10,078 nucleotides of DNA from Deltaproteobacteria bacterium (GTDB taxonomy: Bacteria > Desulfobacterota > Anaeroferrophillalia > Anaeroferrophillales > Tharpellaceae): positions 1 through 10,078 of the forward strand of contig JAADEO010000219.1 of assembly GCA_013153415.1 (NCBI GenBank), in the 5' to 3' direction. The translations under genes were made by a program, and so were the position numbers. Positions 1 to 5,381 of this stretch are shown one piece after another; within the stretch, counting starts at the first letter, position 1; every line of letters starts with the position of its first letter. Below the pieces are notes generated by a model, which saw only the letters and a list, made by a program, of their open reading frames with translations, was not told the origin of the DNA and searched no databases.

Positions 1-1548
1 GCCGCTCCAGACCCGGCCTTCGGCCAGGGTCGCGACCTTGGCCGGTGGAAGGTTGCGGCCGCCGGCGACGATTTCGAGAAAACGCTGGTAACCCTGGTTG
101 ACCCCGAGTTGGATGATGCGGGCCTCGGTCGGCGGGAGCGGTCGGACCGGGCTCAGGGCTCCGGCCCGGGGCGAGGTGGCGACTCCGTCGCTGCGCAGGC
201 CCAGGGCGTCGAGGCTGCGGTCGAAAGTCGGCAGGGCTCCGAAGACTCCGATCGAGCCGGTCAGGGTCGTGGGCTCGGCCCAGATCTCATCGGCGTCGGC
301 GGAGATCCAGTAGGCACCCGAGGCGGCCAGCGGTCCCATCGAGACGATAACCGGTTTGCCGGCGGTTTTCAGTTTCAGGATTTCCTGCCGGATGATCTCC
401 GAAGCGGTCATGCTGCCGCCGCCGCTGTCGAGACGTAAAACCACGGCTTTGACACTCTCATCCCTGCGGGCCGCGGCCAATTGGCGGGTCAGGTTGGCAG
501 ACCCGATCCGGTAAGCCGGCTGGTTTCCCGGCATGATTTCGCCCCGGGCCGTGATCAGGGCGATCTTGGCGGAGGTTGGCGATTTGAGGTAAGATCTGGT
601 GTTTTTGTCCAGGTAATCCTGCCAGTCTATCCTGGCGAAATCGTTGTCGTCTTGCGGATCGCTTCCGGCCAGTCCGGCCAGGTAAGCACGCCACTGGGGG
701 CGGGAGAGCAGGCGATCGACCAGTCCGTTTGCCAGGGCCGTATTGGCGGCGTTGCCCTGGTGTTTGGTCAGCAGGATTTCATAATCGTCGATGAAACGGG
801 AGAGCCTCTGCCGGTCGAGCCGGGGGCGGCCGGCGAAAATGGCCTCGGTCGCGCTTTGCCAAAGATCGCCGAGCAGTTTACGATTGGCCCGGCGGGCGGC
901 CGGTGACATGTCATCCCGGATGAAGGGCTCGAGGGCGGATTTGTACTCCCCGGCCCGGAAGAGATGAAAATCGAGTTTCAGTTTTTCCAGGGCCCGGCGA
1001 CCATAGAGACGATAGCGGGAAAGTCCGGTGAGCTCGACCGCGCCGATCGGGTTGAGGATGATCTCATCGGCCCGGCAGACCATCAGGTACTGGTTCTGGC
1101 GGTAATGGTCGGCGACCGCGATCACCTTTTTCCCGGAATGGCGGAAGTCGGCCAGGGCCCGACTGATGCACAAGGCTTCGCTTAAACTGATCCTTTCGAT
1201 ACGGCTCGGATCGACTACCAGCAGGGTTATCGCGGGATCTGCGGCAGCCTGTTTGATGGCATCGAGAATATCCTGGAGCGGAGTTTCCCGCAAATCTTCA
1301 ATTCTTTCTTGGAAGAGTTTCTCCCAAGGGTCGGTCGGTGGCGGGGCTTCGCTGATGAAACCGGCGGGATCGAGGCTCAGGGCTGCTTTTTCCGGTCCCC
1401 GGGGGATGGTTTCCCGATTCAGCCAGATACCCAGCAGGAGAATCAGGGCCATGAGAAGCAGCAGGTTGGCCAGGACGACGCGGGTGAAGTTCAGGAGTCG
1501 CCAGCCGCAGCCGAAGATCTTTTTCAGAAACTGCAACAGATTTCGCAT
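1..1548 (-). CDS. sppA: Signal peptide peptidase SppA, 67K type (partial, C-terminus beyond window)
   Basis: An uninterrupted minus-strand frame runs from ATG at 1548 to the window edge, giving 516 codons with no stop. The product is a membrane-anchored serine protease that degrades signal peptides left in the inner membrane after secretion. Residues about 24-42 form one hydrophobic anchor (VVLANLLLLMALILLLGIW). The N-terminal half carries the lysine region AGEYKSALEPFIRDDMS with Lys203. The C-terminal half carries VVLRLDSGGGS (369-379) and MGPLAASGAYWIS with Ser410, then TLTGSIGVFG. These match the Ser/Lys dyad of the E. coli enzyme (Lys209, Ser409), which is about 618 aa, so roughly 100 residues are missing on the left. 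No good ribosome binding site precedes the ATG, so the start could shift slightly; the frame is open upstream only to a TAA near 1579-1581. It has no evident link to the bam genes. Confidence 0.93.
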   Translation of the reverse strand, partial: MRNLLQFLKKIFGCGWRLLNFTRVVLANLLLLMALILLLGIWLNRETIPRGPEKAALSLDPAGFISEAPPPTDPWEKLFQERIEDLRETPLQDILDAIKQAAADPAITLLVVDPSRIERISLSEALCISRALADFRHSGKKVIAVADHYRQNQYLMVCRADEIILNPIGAVELTGLSRYRLYGRRALEKLKLDFHLFRAGEYKSALEPFIRDDMSPAARRANRKLLGDLWQSATEAIFAGRPRLDRQRLSRFIDDYEILLTKHQGNAANTALANGLVDRLLSRPQWRAYLAGLAGSDPQDDNDFARIDWQDYLDKNTRSYLKSPTSAKIALITARGEIMPGNQPAYRIGSANLTRQLAAARRDESVKAVVLRLDSGGGSMTASEIIRQEILKLKTAGKPVIVSMGPLAASGAYWISADADEIWAEPTTLTGSIGVFGALPTFDRSLDALGLRSDGVATSPRAGALSPVRPLPPTEARIIQLGVNQGYQRFLEIVAGGRNLPPAKVATLAEGRVWSG

Positions 1549-1586
1549 GATGGAGGTTTCATACCTGTTGGCGGAGTATTATGTCA

Positions 1587-1595
1587 AGCCGCAAT
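1587..1595. repeat. Target-site duplication, left copy (AGCCGCAAT)
   Basis: This nine-base sequence AGCCGCAAT abuts the left end of the inverted-repeat element and is repeated exactly at 1849-1857, abutting its right end. A perfect direct repeat directly outside inverted ends is the classic footprint of transposition. Nine base pairs suits several DDE transposase groups, including parts of the IS4 superfamily. Confidence 0.8.
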
Positions 1596-1620
1596 CAGTG
1601 GTGTCCGGTTGGAAACTTGC
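1596..1620 (+). repeat. Left terminal inverted repeat
   Basis: This end contains CAGTGGTGTCCGGTT followed by GGAAACTTGC. It pairs imperfectly (18 of 25) with 1824-1848. The core TGTCCGGTT and the outermost CAG are exact. Confidence 0.72.
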
Positions 1621-1823
1621 GACCCGGGCTGAAGAGGGTAATTCCCCTCCGCTTCTTACGCTCAACCTCCGTTTTTCTAAGCGCTCACTGCGCTGAAATG
1701 GATGAACTCGTGCTGACGCATTCAAACAGCATCAATTTCGGCCGCTCCGTTCGCTTAAGAAAAAGACGATATTTCGCGAGCCGTTCCGGGAAACCACCCT
1801 CTCAGCCCTGGAACATGCGGCTT

Positions 1824-1848
1824 GCAAAGTCCTAACCGGACATTGCTG
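1824..1848 (-). repeat. Right terminal inverted repeat
   Basis: On the minus strand this reads CAGCAATGTCCGGTTAGG then ACTTTGC, matching the left end at 18 of 25 positions. It lies directly inside the right copy of the 9-bp duplication. Confidence 0.72.
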
Positions 1849-1857
1849 AGCCGCAAT
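1849..1857. repeat. Target-site duplication, right copy (AGCCGCAAT)
   Basis: Exact copy of 1587-1595, directly outside the right inverted repeat. Removing 1596-1857 would restore one plausible uninterrupted target sequence. Confidence 0.8.
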
Positions 1858-1928
1858 GGATCTTTCCGGATGATTACGGAATCCTGTCGGCTGGTTTTCT
1901 AGGGCCTTCGCTGGTTGCGGGGTTGAGC

Positions 1929-1957
1929 TTGACAAAAGCCGTTCGTCCGGCTTAAAT
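1929..1957 (+). promoter_or_regulatory. Sigma-70-type promoter for the universal stress protein gene
   Basis: A perfect -35 TTGACA at 1929-1934 is followed, after 17 bases, by TTAAAT at 1952-1957 (four of six matches to the -10 consensus). Transcription would start near 1964, giving a leader of about 79 nt that contains a small ACCCA/TGGGT hairpin around 1991-2005. The orientation and the distance to the gene at 2043 fit. This is a motif match only. Confidence 0.6.
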
Positions 1958-2042
1958 CGAAATGTGATTATCTTGGAGAAAGTGGAACAGACCCAACGAG
2001 TGGGTTCAATGTTGTATTCCGACAGACCGGAAAGGAGCTACC

Positions 2043-2519
2043 ATGATAGAATTTGCAAGAATCCTGGCTTTGACCGACGGGTCCCAGAACAGTCGCAGCG
2101 CTTTTCGCTACGCGATCACTATTTGTAAAAAATTCGGCGCTCGTCTCGATATCCTGCTGGTGATCGAGGATATGCCTGCCTATGTCAGCCTGGAGGTGGA
2201 TTCGGAGTTTCTGGTACAGATTCAGGATGCCATGCGGCGTGAAATGGAAGACTGTATCAATTATTGCCGTAAAGCCGGAGTCGAAACCAATGGCGTGATC
2301 CGGCATGGGGTTCCTTACGAGGAGATCGAGGATTATGCCCGGGAAAATGATATCGACCTGATTGTCATGGCGACTCACGGTCATACCGGCCTCTCCCATA
2401 TCCTGCTCGGCAGCGTCGCCGAGAAGATCATCCGGCATGCCCCCTGTCCGGTTCTGACTACCCGGATCGATGAAAAGAGCAAGGATTGGGATATCGACCG
2501 GGAAACTTCCGGCGAGTAG
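2043..2519 (+). CDS. Universal stress protein, UspA family
   Basis: A 158-aa single-domain universal stress protein, the usual size for the family. These cytoplasmic alpha/beta proteins dimerise, and many bind ATP; they help cells survive stress or growth arrest by mechanisms that vary between members. The N-terminus ILALTDGSQNS has the strand-plus-Asp12 of the nucleotide pocket. The C-terminal part MATHGHTGLSHILLGSVAEK matches the ATP-binding motif G-x2-G-x9-G-S, with Ala110 replacing the first glycine (a common variant), Gly113, Gly123 and Ser124. It ends with the typical CPVL strand. AAAGGAG at 2031-2037, 5 nt before the ATG, fixes the start. The gene has its own promoter and ends only 6 bp from the convergent CoA-transferase gene. 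The specific role is unknown. Confidence 0.93.
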   Translation: MIEFARILALTDGSQNSRSAFRYAITICKKFGARLDILLVIEDMPAYVSLEVDSEFLVQIQDAMRREMEDCINYCRKAGVETNGVIRHGVPYEEIEDYARENDIDLIVMATHGHTGLSHILLGSVAEKIIRHAPCPVLTTRIDEKSKDWDIDRETSGE

Positions 2520-2525
2520 AGCTGT

Positions 2526-3323
2526 TCAACCCAGGATCAGCCGCTGCGGGTCGCAGCGGCGGCGCAGAATTTCGAGCTCGGTCGCGGTTGGCGGCGGGCA
2601 GACGATCGCCCGGGTCGGGTCGAGCTTAAAACCGGTCTGTTCCTGGATCTCTTCCGGGGAGATGCCGGGATAGCAGGCCGCCAGATACATCTTTTTGCTC
2701 TGTTCGTCGAAACGCATGATACCGAGATTGGTGATTACCGCTTCGGGGCCACCCGGGGGCAGTCCCAGCCGCTCCCGTCCACCGGGACCGTCGATCCAGC
2801 CGGGACTGGTGAAGTAGTCGAGCTGCTCGACGAATTTCCGCTTTTCATGCTGCATGAAAATGATTGTCCGGTTGACGAAACTGGCGACGTCGCAGGCGCC
2901 GCCGGAGCCGGAAAAGCGGGTTTGCGGGCGATGGTAGTCGCCGATTGCGGTCGAGTTGAGATTGCCGTAGGGGTCGATCTGGGCGGCGCCGAGAATCCCG
3001 ATCACCTTCTTGCCGGTGAACTGGTTCTGCATCGTGGCAAAGGCCTCGGCCAGTCCTCCATTGAGGGCGGTGCCGTACATCACCCGGGGGTCGGCGACTG
3101 CCAGCGGCACCTCTTCGAGAAGCGAATCGATGGCCCCGGTTTCGAAAAAGATCGTACTGTGCGGTGCGCTGATATTTTTGGCCGCCATCGCCGCCAGCAT
3201 CGAGATGCCGGTGCCGCAGAAGACGATCTCGCCATCCCTGATCTCCCGGGCCGCGGCGATCGCCATCATCTCTTTCAGGGTGTAGCCGGCCGGAGCCTCT
3301 GGAGTCTTCCTGTCTGAATTCAT
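2526..3323 (-). CDS. Class I CoA-transferase, beta subunit (glutaconate CoA-transferase GctB-like)
   Basis: A 265-aa protein, close to the size of glutaconate CoA-transferase subunit B. Class I enzymes move CoA between acids through a glutamyl-CoA intermediate on the beta subunit. Visible signatures are CGTGISMLAAMAAK (36-49), FFETGAID with Glu61 as the likely catalytic glutamate, GAAQIDPYGNLNST (112-125) and GSGGACDVAS (139-148). All are typical of the GctB group. The start is placed at ATG 3323, with AAGGA at 3339-3335 on the minus strand 11 nt upstream; a longer frame from GTG 3398 lacks a ribosome site and adds an unconserved tail. The alpha subunit is upstream, separated by an unusual 210-bp spacer. 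Substrate is unknown. The ring-opening hydrolases IpdAB belong to the same fold, but retention of the beta-subunit glutamate favours a transferase. Confidence 0.85.
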   Translation of the reverse strand: MNSDRKTPEAPAGYTLKEMMAIAAAREIRDGEIVFCGTGISMLAAMAAKNISAPHSTIFFETGAIDSLLEEVPLAVADPRVMYGTALNGGLAEAFATMQNQFTGKKVIGILGAAQIDPYGNLNSTAIGDYHRPQTRFSGSGGACDVASFVNRTIIFMQHEKRKFVEQLDYFTSPGWIDGPGGRERLGLPPGGPEAVITNLGIMRFDEQSKKMYLAACYPGISPEEIQEQTGFKLDPTRAIVCPPPTATELEILRRRCDPQRLILG

Positions 3324-3327
3324 CTCG

Positions 3328-3353
3328 TTGTTCTTCCTTGTTGTTCTTCCTTG
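3328..3353. repeat. Perfect 13-bp tandem duplication
   Basis: TTGTTCTTCCTTG occurs twice in direct succession (3328-3340 and 3341-3353). On the minus strand each unit reads CAAGGAAGAACAA, so the duplication places two copies of AAGGA upstream of the beta-subunit start at 3323. Confidence 0.9.
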
Positions 3354-3372
3354 CCTGCTGGATTGTTCCTGT

Positions 3373-3386
3373 CTCTGATCTCTGAT
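3373..3386. repeat. Perfect 7-bp tandem duplication
   Basis: CTCTGAT occurs twice in succession in the same spacer. It is short and alone would be unremarkable; next to the 13-bp duplication it suggests slippage or insertion scarring. Confidence 0.7.
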
Positions 3387-3533
3387 CGGTCGGGCCACGT
3401 AATTCGTAAGTGCTCAAAAATTCGCTGGCGCCCGATCGGTTGTATTTTCAGTCGCTCAACCTGCCGGTCAAGCTGCTGGGGAAAACGACGAAATTTCGCG
3501 AGATATTCCGGCACATACGTTGGCGTCGTTACT

Positions 3534-4535
3534 TTACGGGGTCATCTCTTGTGTTTTGCGGTCGAGCCCCCGGGCGTAACCGGTTTCGGGATCGGCGACC
3601 AGGCGCTGGAGCCTGGCTTTGTCCTGCCGGGCGAGAAAGGCGAAATGGTCCTCAGGAGTAATGATTTTTTCCTGCAGGTAGCTCTGATAGGCTTTTTCGT
3701 TACGGGCTGTTTCCCGATAGCGATGGAGATAATCAGGATCGTAATCGTAGACGCCGTAGCAGGCCGTAGGATAGGCGCCCCACGGCAGGACAACCACCGC
3801 GTCAGTATGCAGAAAGGAGATCTGGTTGCGTTCCGGTTCCCGGCGCAGAAAATCATCGTCGACCAGTCGTTCGCAGGTGATGATCAGGTTTCGGGCGGCC
3901 TTGGCCTGTTCAATGTCGGCGAAGGTCAGTCCGGCGATCCGGGCGTTGCCGAAACGGTCGGCTTCCTGAACGTGGATGATGGTGACATCGGGGTTGATGG
4001 CCGGCACCAATATCAGTTTGCCGGCTCCGCCCCAGTCGCCGAAGGGGTTGTCGATGGTAGCCAGTTTGTGTTCCGGCAGTCTGTCATCCTGTTGCCGCTC
4101 CTTGCGGCTGAATCCCCACTTCGTCAGGATGTCGGTGCCCAGGCCGGAGCGGGTCGGCAGAAAGGGTACGCCCATGGCCCCGGCCAGAAAACGCAGGGTC
4201 ATCTGGTAGTTGGAATAATCTTCGACCTGGAGCTCGCCGCTTTCCACGGCCTGGCGGAAACGGACGCAGGTCGGAGCGAAACGGCCGGTGCCGGCGTAGG
4301 CGATTTCCAGTCGCCTGACGCACCCGGCCCCGACCAGTTCATCAATGCCTTGGCCGTTGGAGTGGGCATAGAGATGCAACTCTCTTTTCTGTTGGCGGAT
4401 GATTTCGTAGACTGCGGCCATCGGGTTGCGGTTGATGGTGAAGCCGCCGATACTCAGGTGGCTGCCGTCGGTTACCAGTTCGGCTATCGCTTCCGGCAGG
4501 GTCGTCAGCCGGCTGTGGTCGGATTGTGGTTTCAA
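3534..4535 (-). CDS. Class I CoA-transferase, alpha subunit (glutaconate CoA-transferase GctA-like)
   Basis: A 333-aa protein, similar in size to glutaconate CoA-transferase subunit A (about 320 aa). The alpha subunit supplies the oxyanion-hole loop; here SIGGFTINRNP has Gly30-Gly31-Phe32. Other family signatures are DELVGAGCVRR (65-75), VEDYSNYQMTLRF (104-116) and GVPFLPTRSGLGTD (122-135). The start is TTG at 4535, supported by GAGGTG at 4546-4541 with 5 nt spacing. The TTG overlaps the stop of the thioesterase gene (TTGA), so translation of the two is probably coupled. The partner subunit lies downstream. Divergence from bamB suggests a role in aromatic-acid or glutaryl/dicarboxyl-CoA metabolism, but the acid and the CoA donor cannot be read from sequence. 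Confidence 0.87.
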   Translation of the reverse strand: MKPQSDHSRLTTLPEAIAELVTDGSHLSIGGFTINRNPMAAVYEIIRQQKRELHLYAHSNGQGIDELVGAGCVRRLEIAYAGTGRFAPTCVRFRQAVESGELQVEDYSNYQMTLRFLAGAMGVPFLPTRSGLGTDILTKWGFSRKERQQDDRLPEHKLATIDNPFGDWGGAGKLILVPAINPDVTIIHVQEADRFGNARIAGLTFADIEQAKAARNLIITCERLVDDDFLRREPERNQISFLHTDAVVVLPWGAYPTACYGVYDYDPDYLHRYRETARNEKAYQSYLQEKIITPEDHFAFLARQDKARLQRLVADPETGYARGLDRKTQEMTP

Positions 4536-4951
4536 TCTGTCACCTCGGAGAGGGGGTAGTCTTTACGGAAGACGGTGCCGGTAAAGATGGCCAGCAGCTC
4601 ATCCTTGTGGTTCTTGACTTCGACCTGGTAGGTCGCCATCTTGGCGTTGCGGTGAATCTCGCGGGCGGTGGCCGTGATCCGGCCCCGGCGACTGGCCTGG
4701 AGGAATGAGATCGAGGCGTTGATGCCGACGGCGACGGTGCCGTGAGAGTTGGAGGCTACGGCAAAGGCGAAATCGGCCAGGGTGAAAATCGCGCCGCCGT
4801 GGGTGATGTTGACCCCGTTGAGGTGCTTTTCGCTGATCTCCATTTCGGTCCGGGCGTAGCCGGGCCGGACCTCTACCAGGGTGATGTCGTTATGGGCCGC
4901 GAATCGGTCGCGCTGAAAAAATTTGCTTATTTCCTGCATGTTGTTTTCCAT
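4532..4951 (-). CDS. PaaI-family hotdog-fold acyl-CoA thioesterase
   Basis: A 139-aa single hotdog domain, the usual PaaI length. PaaI enzymes hydrolyse aryl- or acyl-CoA thioesters to free acid and CoA, releasing CoA when intermediates pile up in aromatic pathways. The signature is EKHLNGVNITHGGAIFTLADFAFAVASNS (41-68), with His51-Gly52-Gly53 and the catalytic Asp60 (the counterpart of Asp61 in E. coli PaaI). FLQASRRGRITATA follows, the CoA-contacting strand region. It is the first gene of a leftward operon with the CoA-transferase genes, overlapping the alpha subunit by 4 nt. No strong ribosome site precedes the ATG at 4951; ATG at 4939, four codons in, is an alternative. The substrate is unknown, though benzoyl-CoA pathway intermediates are plausible given the divergent bam operon. 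Confidence 0.9.
   Translation of the reverse strand: MENNMQEISKFFQRDRFAAHNDITLVEVRPGYARTEMEISEKHLNGVNITHGGAIFTLADFAFAVASNSHGTVAVGINASISFLQASRRGRITATAREIHRNAKMATYQVEVKNHKDELLAIFTGTVFRKDYPLSEVTD
4541..4546 (-). promoter_or_regulatory. Ribosome binding site fixing the TTG start of the alpha subunit
   Basis: GAGGTG on the minus strand lies 5 nt before TTG at 4535. It lies inside the end of the thioesterase frame and decides in favour of the non-ATG start. Confidence 0.7.
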
Positions 4952-4991
4952 TCGTTAGTTTTATCTTGATCCGGTTGCCTGATGTCGGCCG

Positions 4992-5021
4992 TTTATACCG
5001 TAAAGCCCATGCCGGATGCAA
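4992..5021 (-). promoter_or_regulatory. Sigma-70-like promoter for the thioesterase/CoA-transferase operon
   Basis: On the minus strand TTGCAT (5021-5016) and TATAAA (4997-4992) are separated by 18 bases. The -10 matches five of six consensus positions; the -35 is weak. Transcription would start near 4985, about 34 nt before the ATG. This is a motif match only. Confidence 0.45.
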
Positions 5022-5079
5022 CTTTTCTCTGCCTGTAACCGTTCACCGGGTTGCCGGTCAATCGCTGTCGTCCGGAAAT

Positions 5080-5100
5080 CCCCGCCGATCGGAAGCGGGG
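5080..5100. promoter_or_regulatory. Inverted repeat upstream of the -24/-12 element
   Basis: CCCCGC (5080-5085) and GCGGGG (5095-5100) form a perfect 6-bp inverted repeat around a CCGATCGG palindrome. A second one, ACCGG-gttg-CCGGT, lies at 5045-5058. Either could be an operator for a regulator of the divergent operons. In GC-rich DNA such repeats also arise by chance. Confidence 0.3.
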
Positions 5101-5169
5101 TGCGGCACGTTTCCTGCTAAAACCCCCGGTATCCTGCGTCGTATGATGGTAGGCCCAGAGTGCCGCACT
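5100..5169. repeat. Pair of GTGC-S-GCAC palindromes
   Basis: GTGCGGCAC at 5100-5108 and GTGCCGCAC at 5160-5168 (extended to AGTGCCGCACT at 5159-5169) are each palindromic around one central base and are reverse complements of one another, with centres 60 bp apart. The left copy overlaps the -24 part of the candidate sigma-54 promoter. They could be two half-occupied operator sites, or pair as a 9-bp stem in the transcript. Confidence 0.45.
5103..5118 (+). promoter_or_regulatory. Candidate sigma-54 (-24/-12) promoter for the bam operon
   Basis: CGGCACGTTTCCTGCT resembles the sigma-54 consensus TGGCACG-N4-TTGC. GGCACG is exact, GG (5104-5105) and GC (5116-5117) are separated by the required 10 bases, and two consensus positions differ. 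Transcription would start near 5129, leaving a leader of about 250 nt before bamB. Aromatic-degradation operons are often driven by sigma-54 activators. No mapping data are available here. Confidence 0.5.
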
Positions 5170-5229
5170 AAGCGCAGGTAAAGCGGAATTCTGAAAAAAC
5201 AGTTGCTTGTTATCGGTCGTTTCCGTCTC

Positions 5230-5325
5230 TTTTCCGGAGCGGCCGGAAGAACGGATAAATATCCGGCCGACACCCTTTGCGGCGGTAGTTTTCTACCGTT
5301 TTGCGGTAAAAAACCGGGGAACCGG
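5230..5325 (+). promoter_or_regulatory. Hairpin-rich leader of bamB, possible attenuator
   Basis: Successive inverted repeats follow one another here. They are TTCCGG-agcgg-CCGGAA (5232-5248), CGGATA-aa-TATCCG (5252-5265), CGGTAG-tttt-CTACCG followed by TTTT (5283-5302), CGGT-aaaaa-ACCG (5304-5316) and CCGG-ggaa-CCGG (5314-5325). The last two overlap and cannot form together. The hairpin with a T-run at 5283-5302 looks like a short intrinsic terminator about 80 nt before bamB, so leader control is possible. I do not recognise a known riboswitch. A molybdopterin/tungsten-cofactor (Moco/Tuco) element was considered but I cannot match its conserved core by eye. Confidence 0.45.
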
Positions 5326-5370
5326 CAGCCGCATTCAGGTAGTTATCGGGATCGGGAGCCGGGTCAAAAC

Positions 5371-5374
5371 GAGG
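5371..5374 (+). promoter_or_regulatory. Ribosome binding site deciding the bamB start
   Basis: GAGG lies 7 nt before ATG 5382 but only 1 nt before the in-frame ATG at 5376, which favours 5382 as the real start. Confidence 0.7.
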
Positions 5375-5381
5375 TATGCAA

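Larger units (their letters stand above)
1596..1848. mobile_element. MITE-like non-autonomous element (253 bp)
   Basis: The element begins CAGTGGTGTCCGGTTGG and its right end, read on the other strand, begins CAGCAATGTCCGGTTAGG. The two 25-bp ends share 18 positions, including CAG at the tip and a perfect nine-base core TGTCCGGTT (1602-1610 and 1834-1842). It is flanked by an exact 9-bp duplication. At 253 bp it is too short for a transposase, and no convincing coding frame lies inside, so it is either a MITE mobilised in trans or an internally deleted insertion sequence. It sits in the spacer between sppA and the stress-protein gene and interrupts neither. The family is not identified; IS4-like is a guess from the duplication length. 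Confidence 0.75.
3324..3533 (-). other. Spacer between the two CoA-transferase subunit genes
   Basis: These 210 bp separate two genes that normally lie adjacent or overlap. I see no convincing gene. A 64-codon minus-strand frame from 3514 resembles nothing I know and overlaps the start of the beta-subunit gene. The spacer holds two short tandem duplications (3328-3353 and 3373-3386), a perfect CGAAATTTCG palindrome (3489-3498), and a stretch at 3482-3511 that matches 25 of 30 aligned positions with 1761-1789 inside the MITE-like element. It may be debris of an old insertion. The operon probably reads through it. Confidence 0.5.

Noticed and set aside
109..1696. Several plus-strand frames opposite the left-hand gene
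   Set aside because: The minus strand holds an unbroken SppA frame with both catalytic residues, running off the window edge; the plus frames are shadows.
1581..1935. Short frames on both strands within and beside the MITE-like element
   Set aside because: None has a ribosome site or family resemblance, and they are created by the element's ends.
3351..4559. Long plus-strand reading frame of about 400 codons
   Set aside because: It is antisense to the CoA-transferase alpha-subunit gene and its spacer, has no ribosome site and resembles no family; such frames arise opposite GC-rich codons.
5376..5381. bamB start at the earlier ATG
   Set aside because: The ribosome site would be only 1 nt away, and active-site numbering fits the later ATG at 5382.
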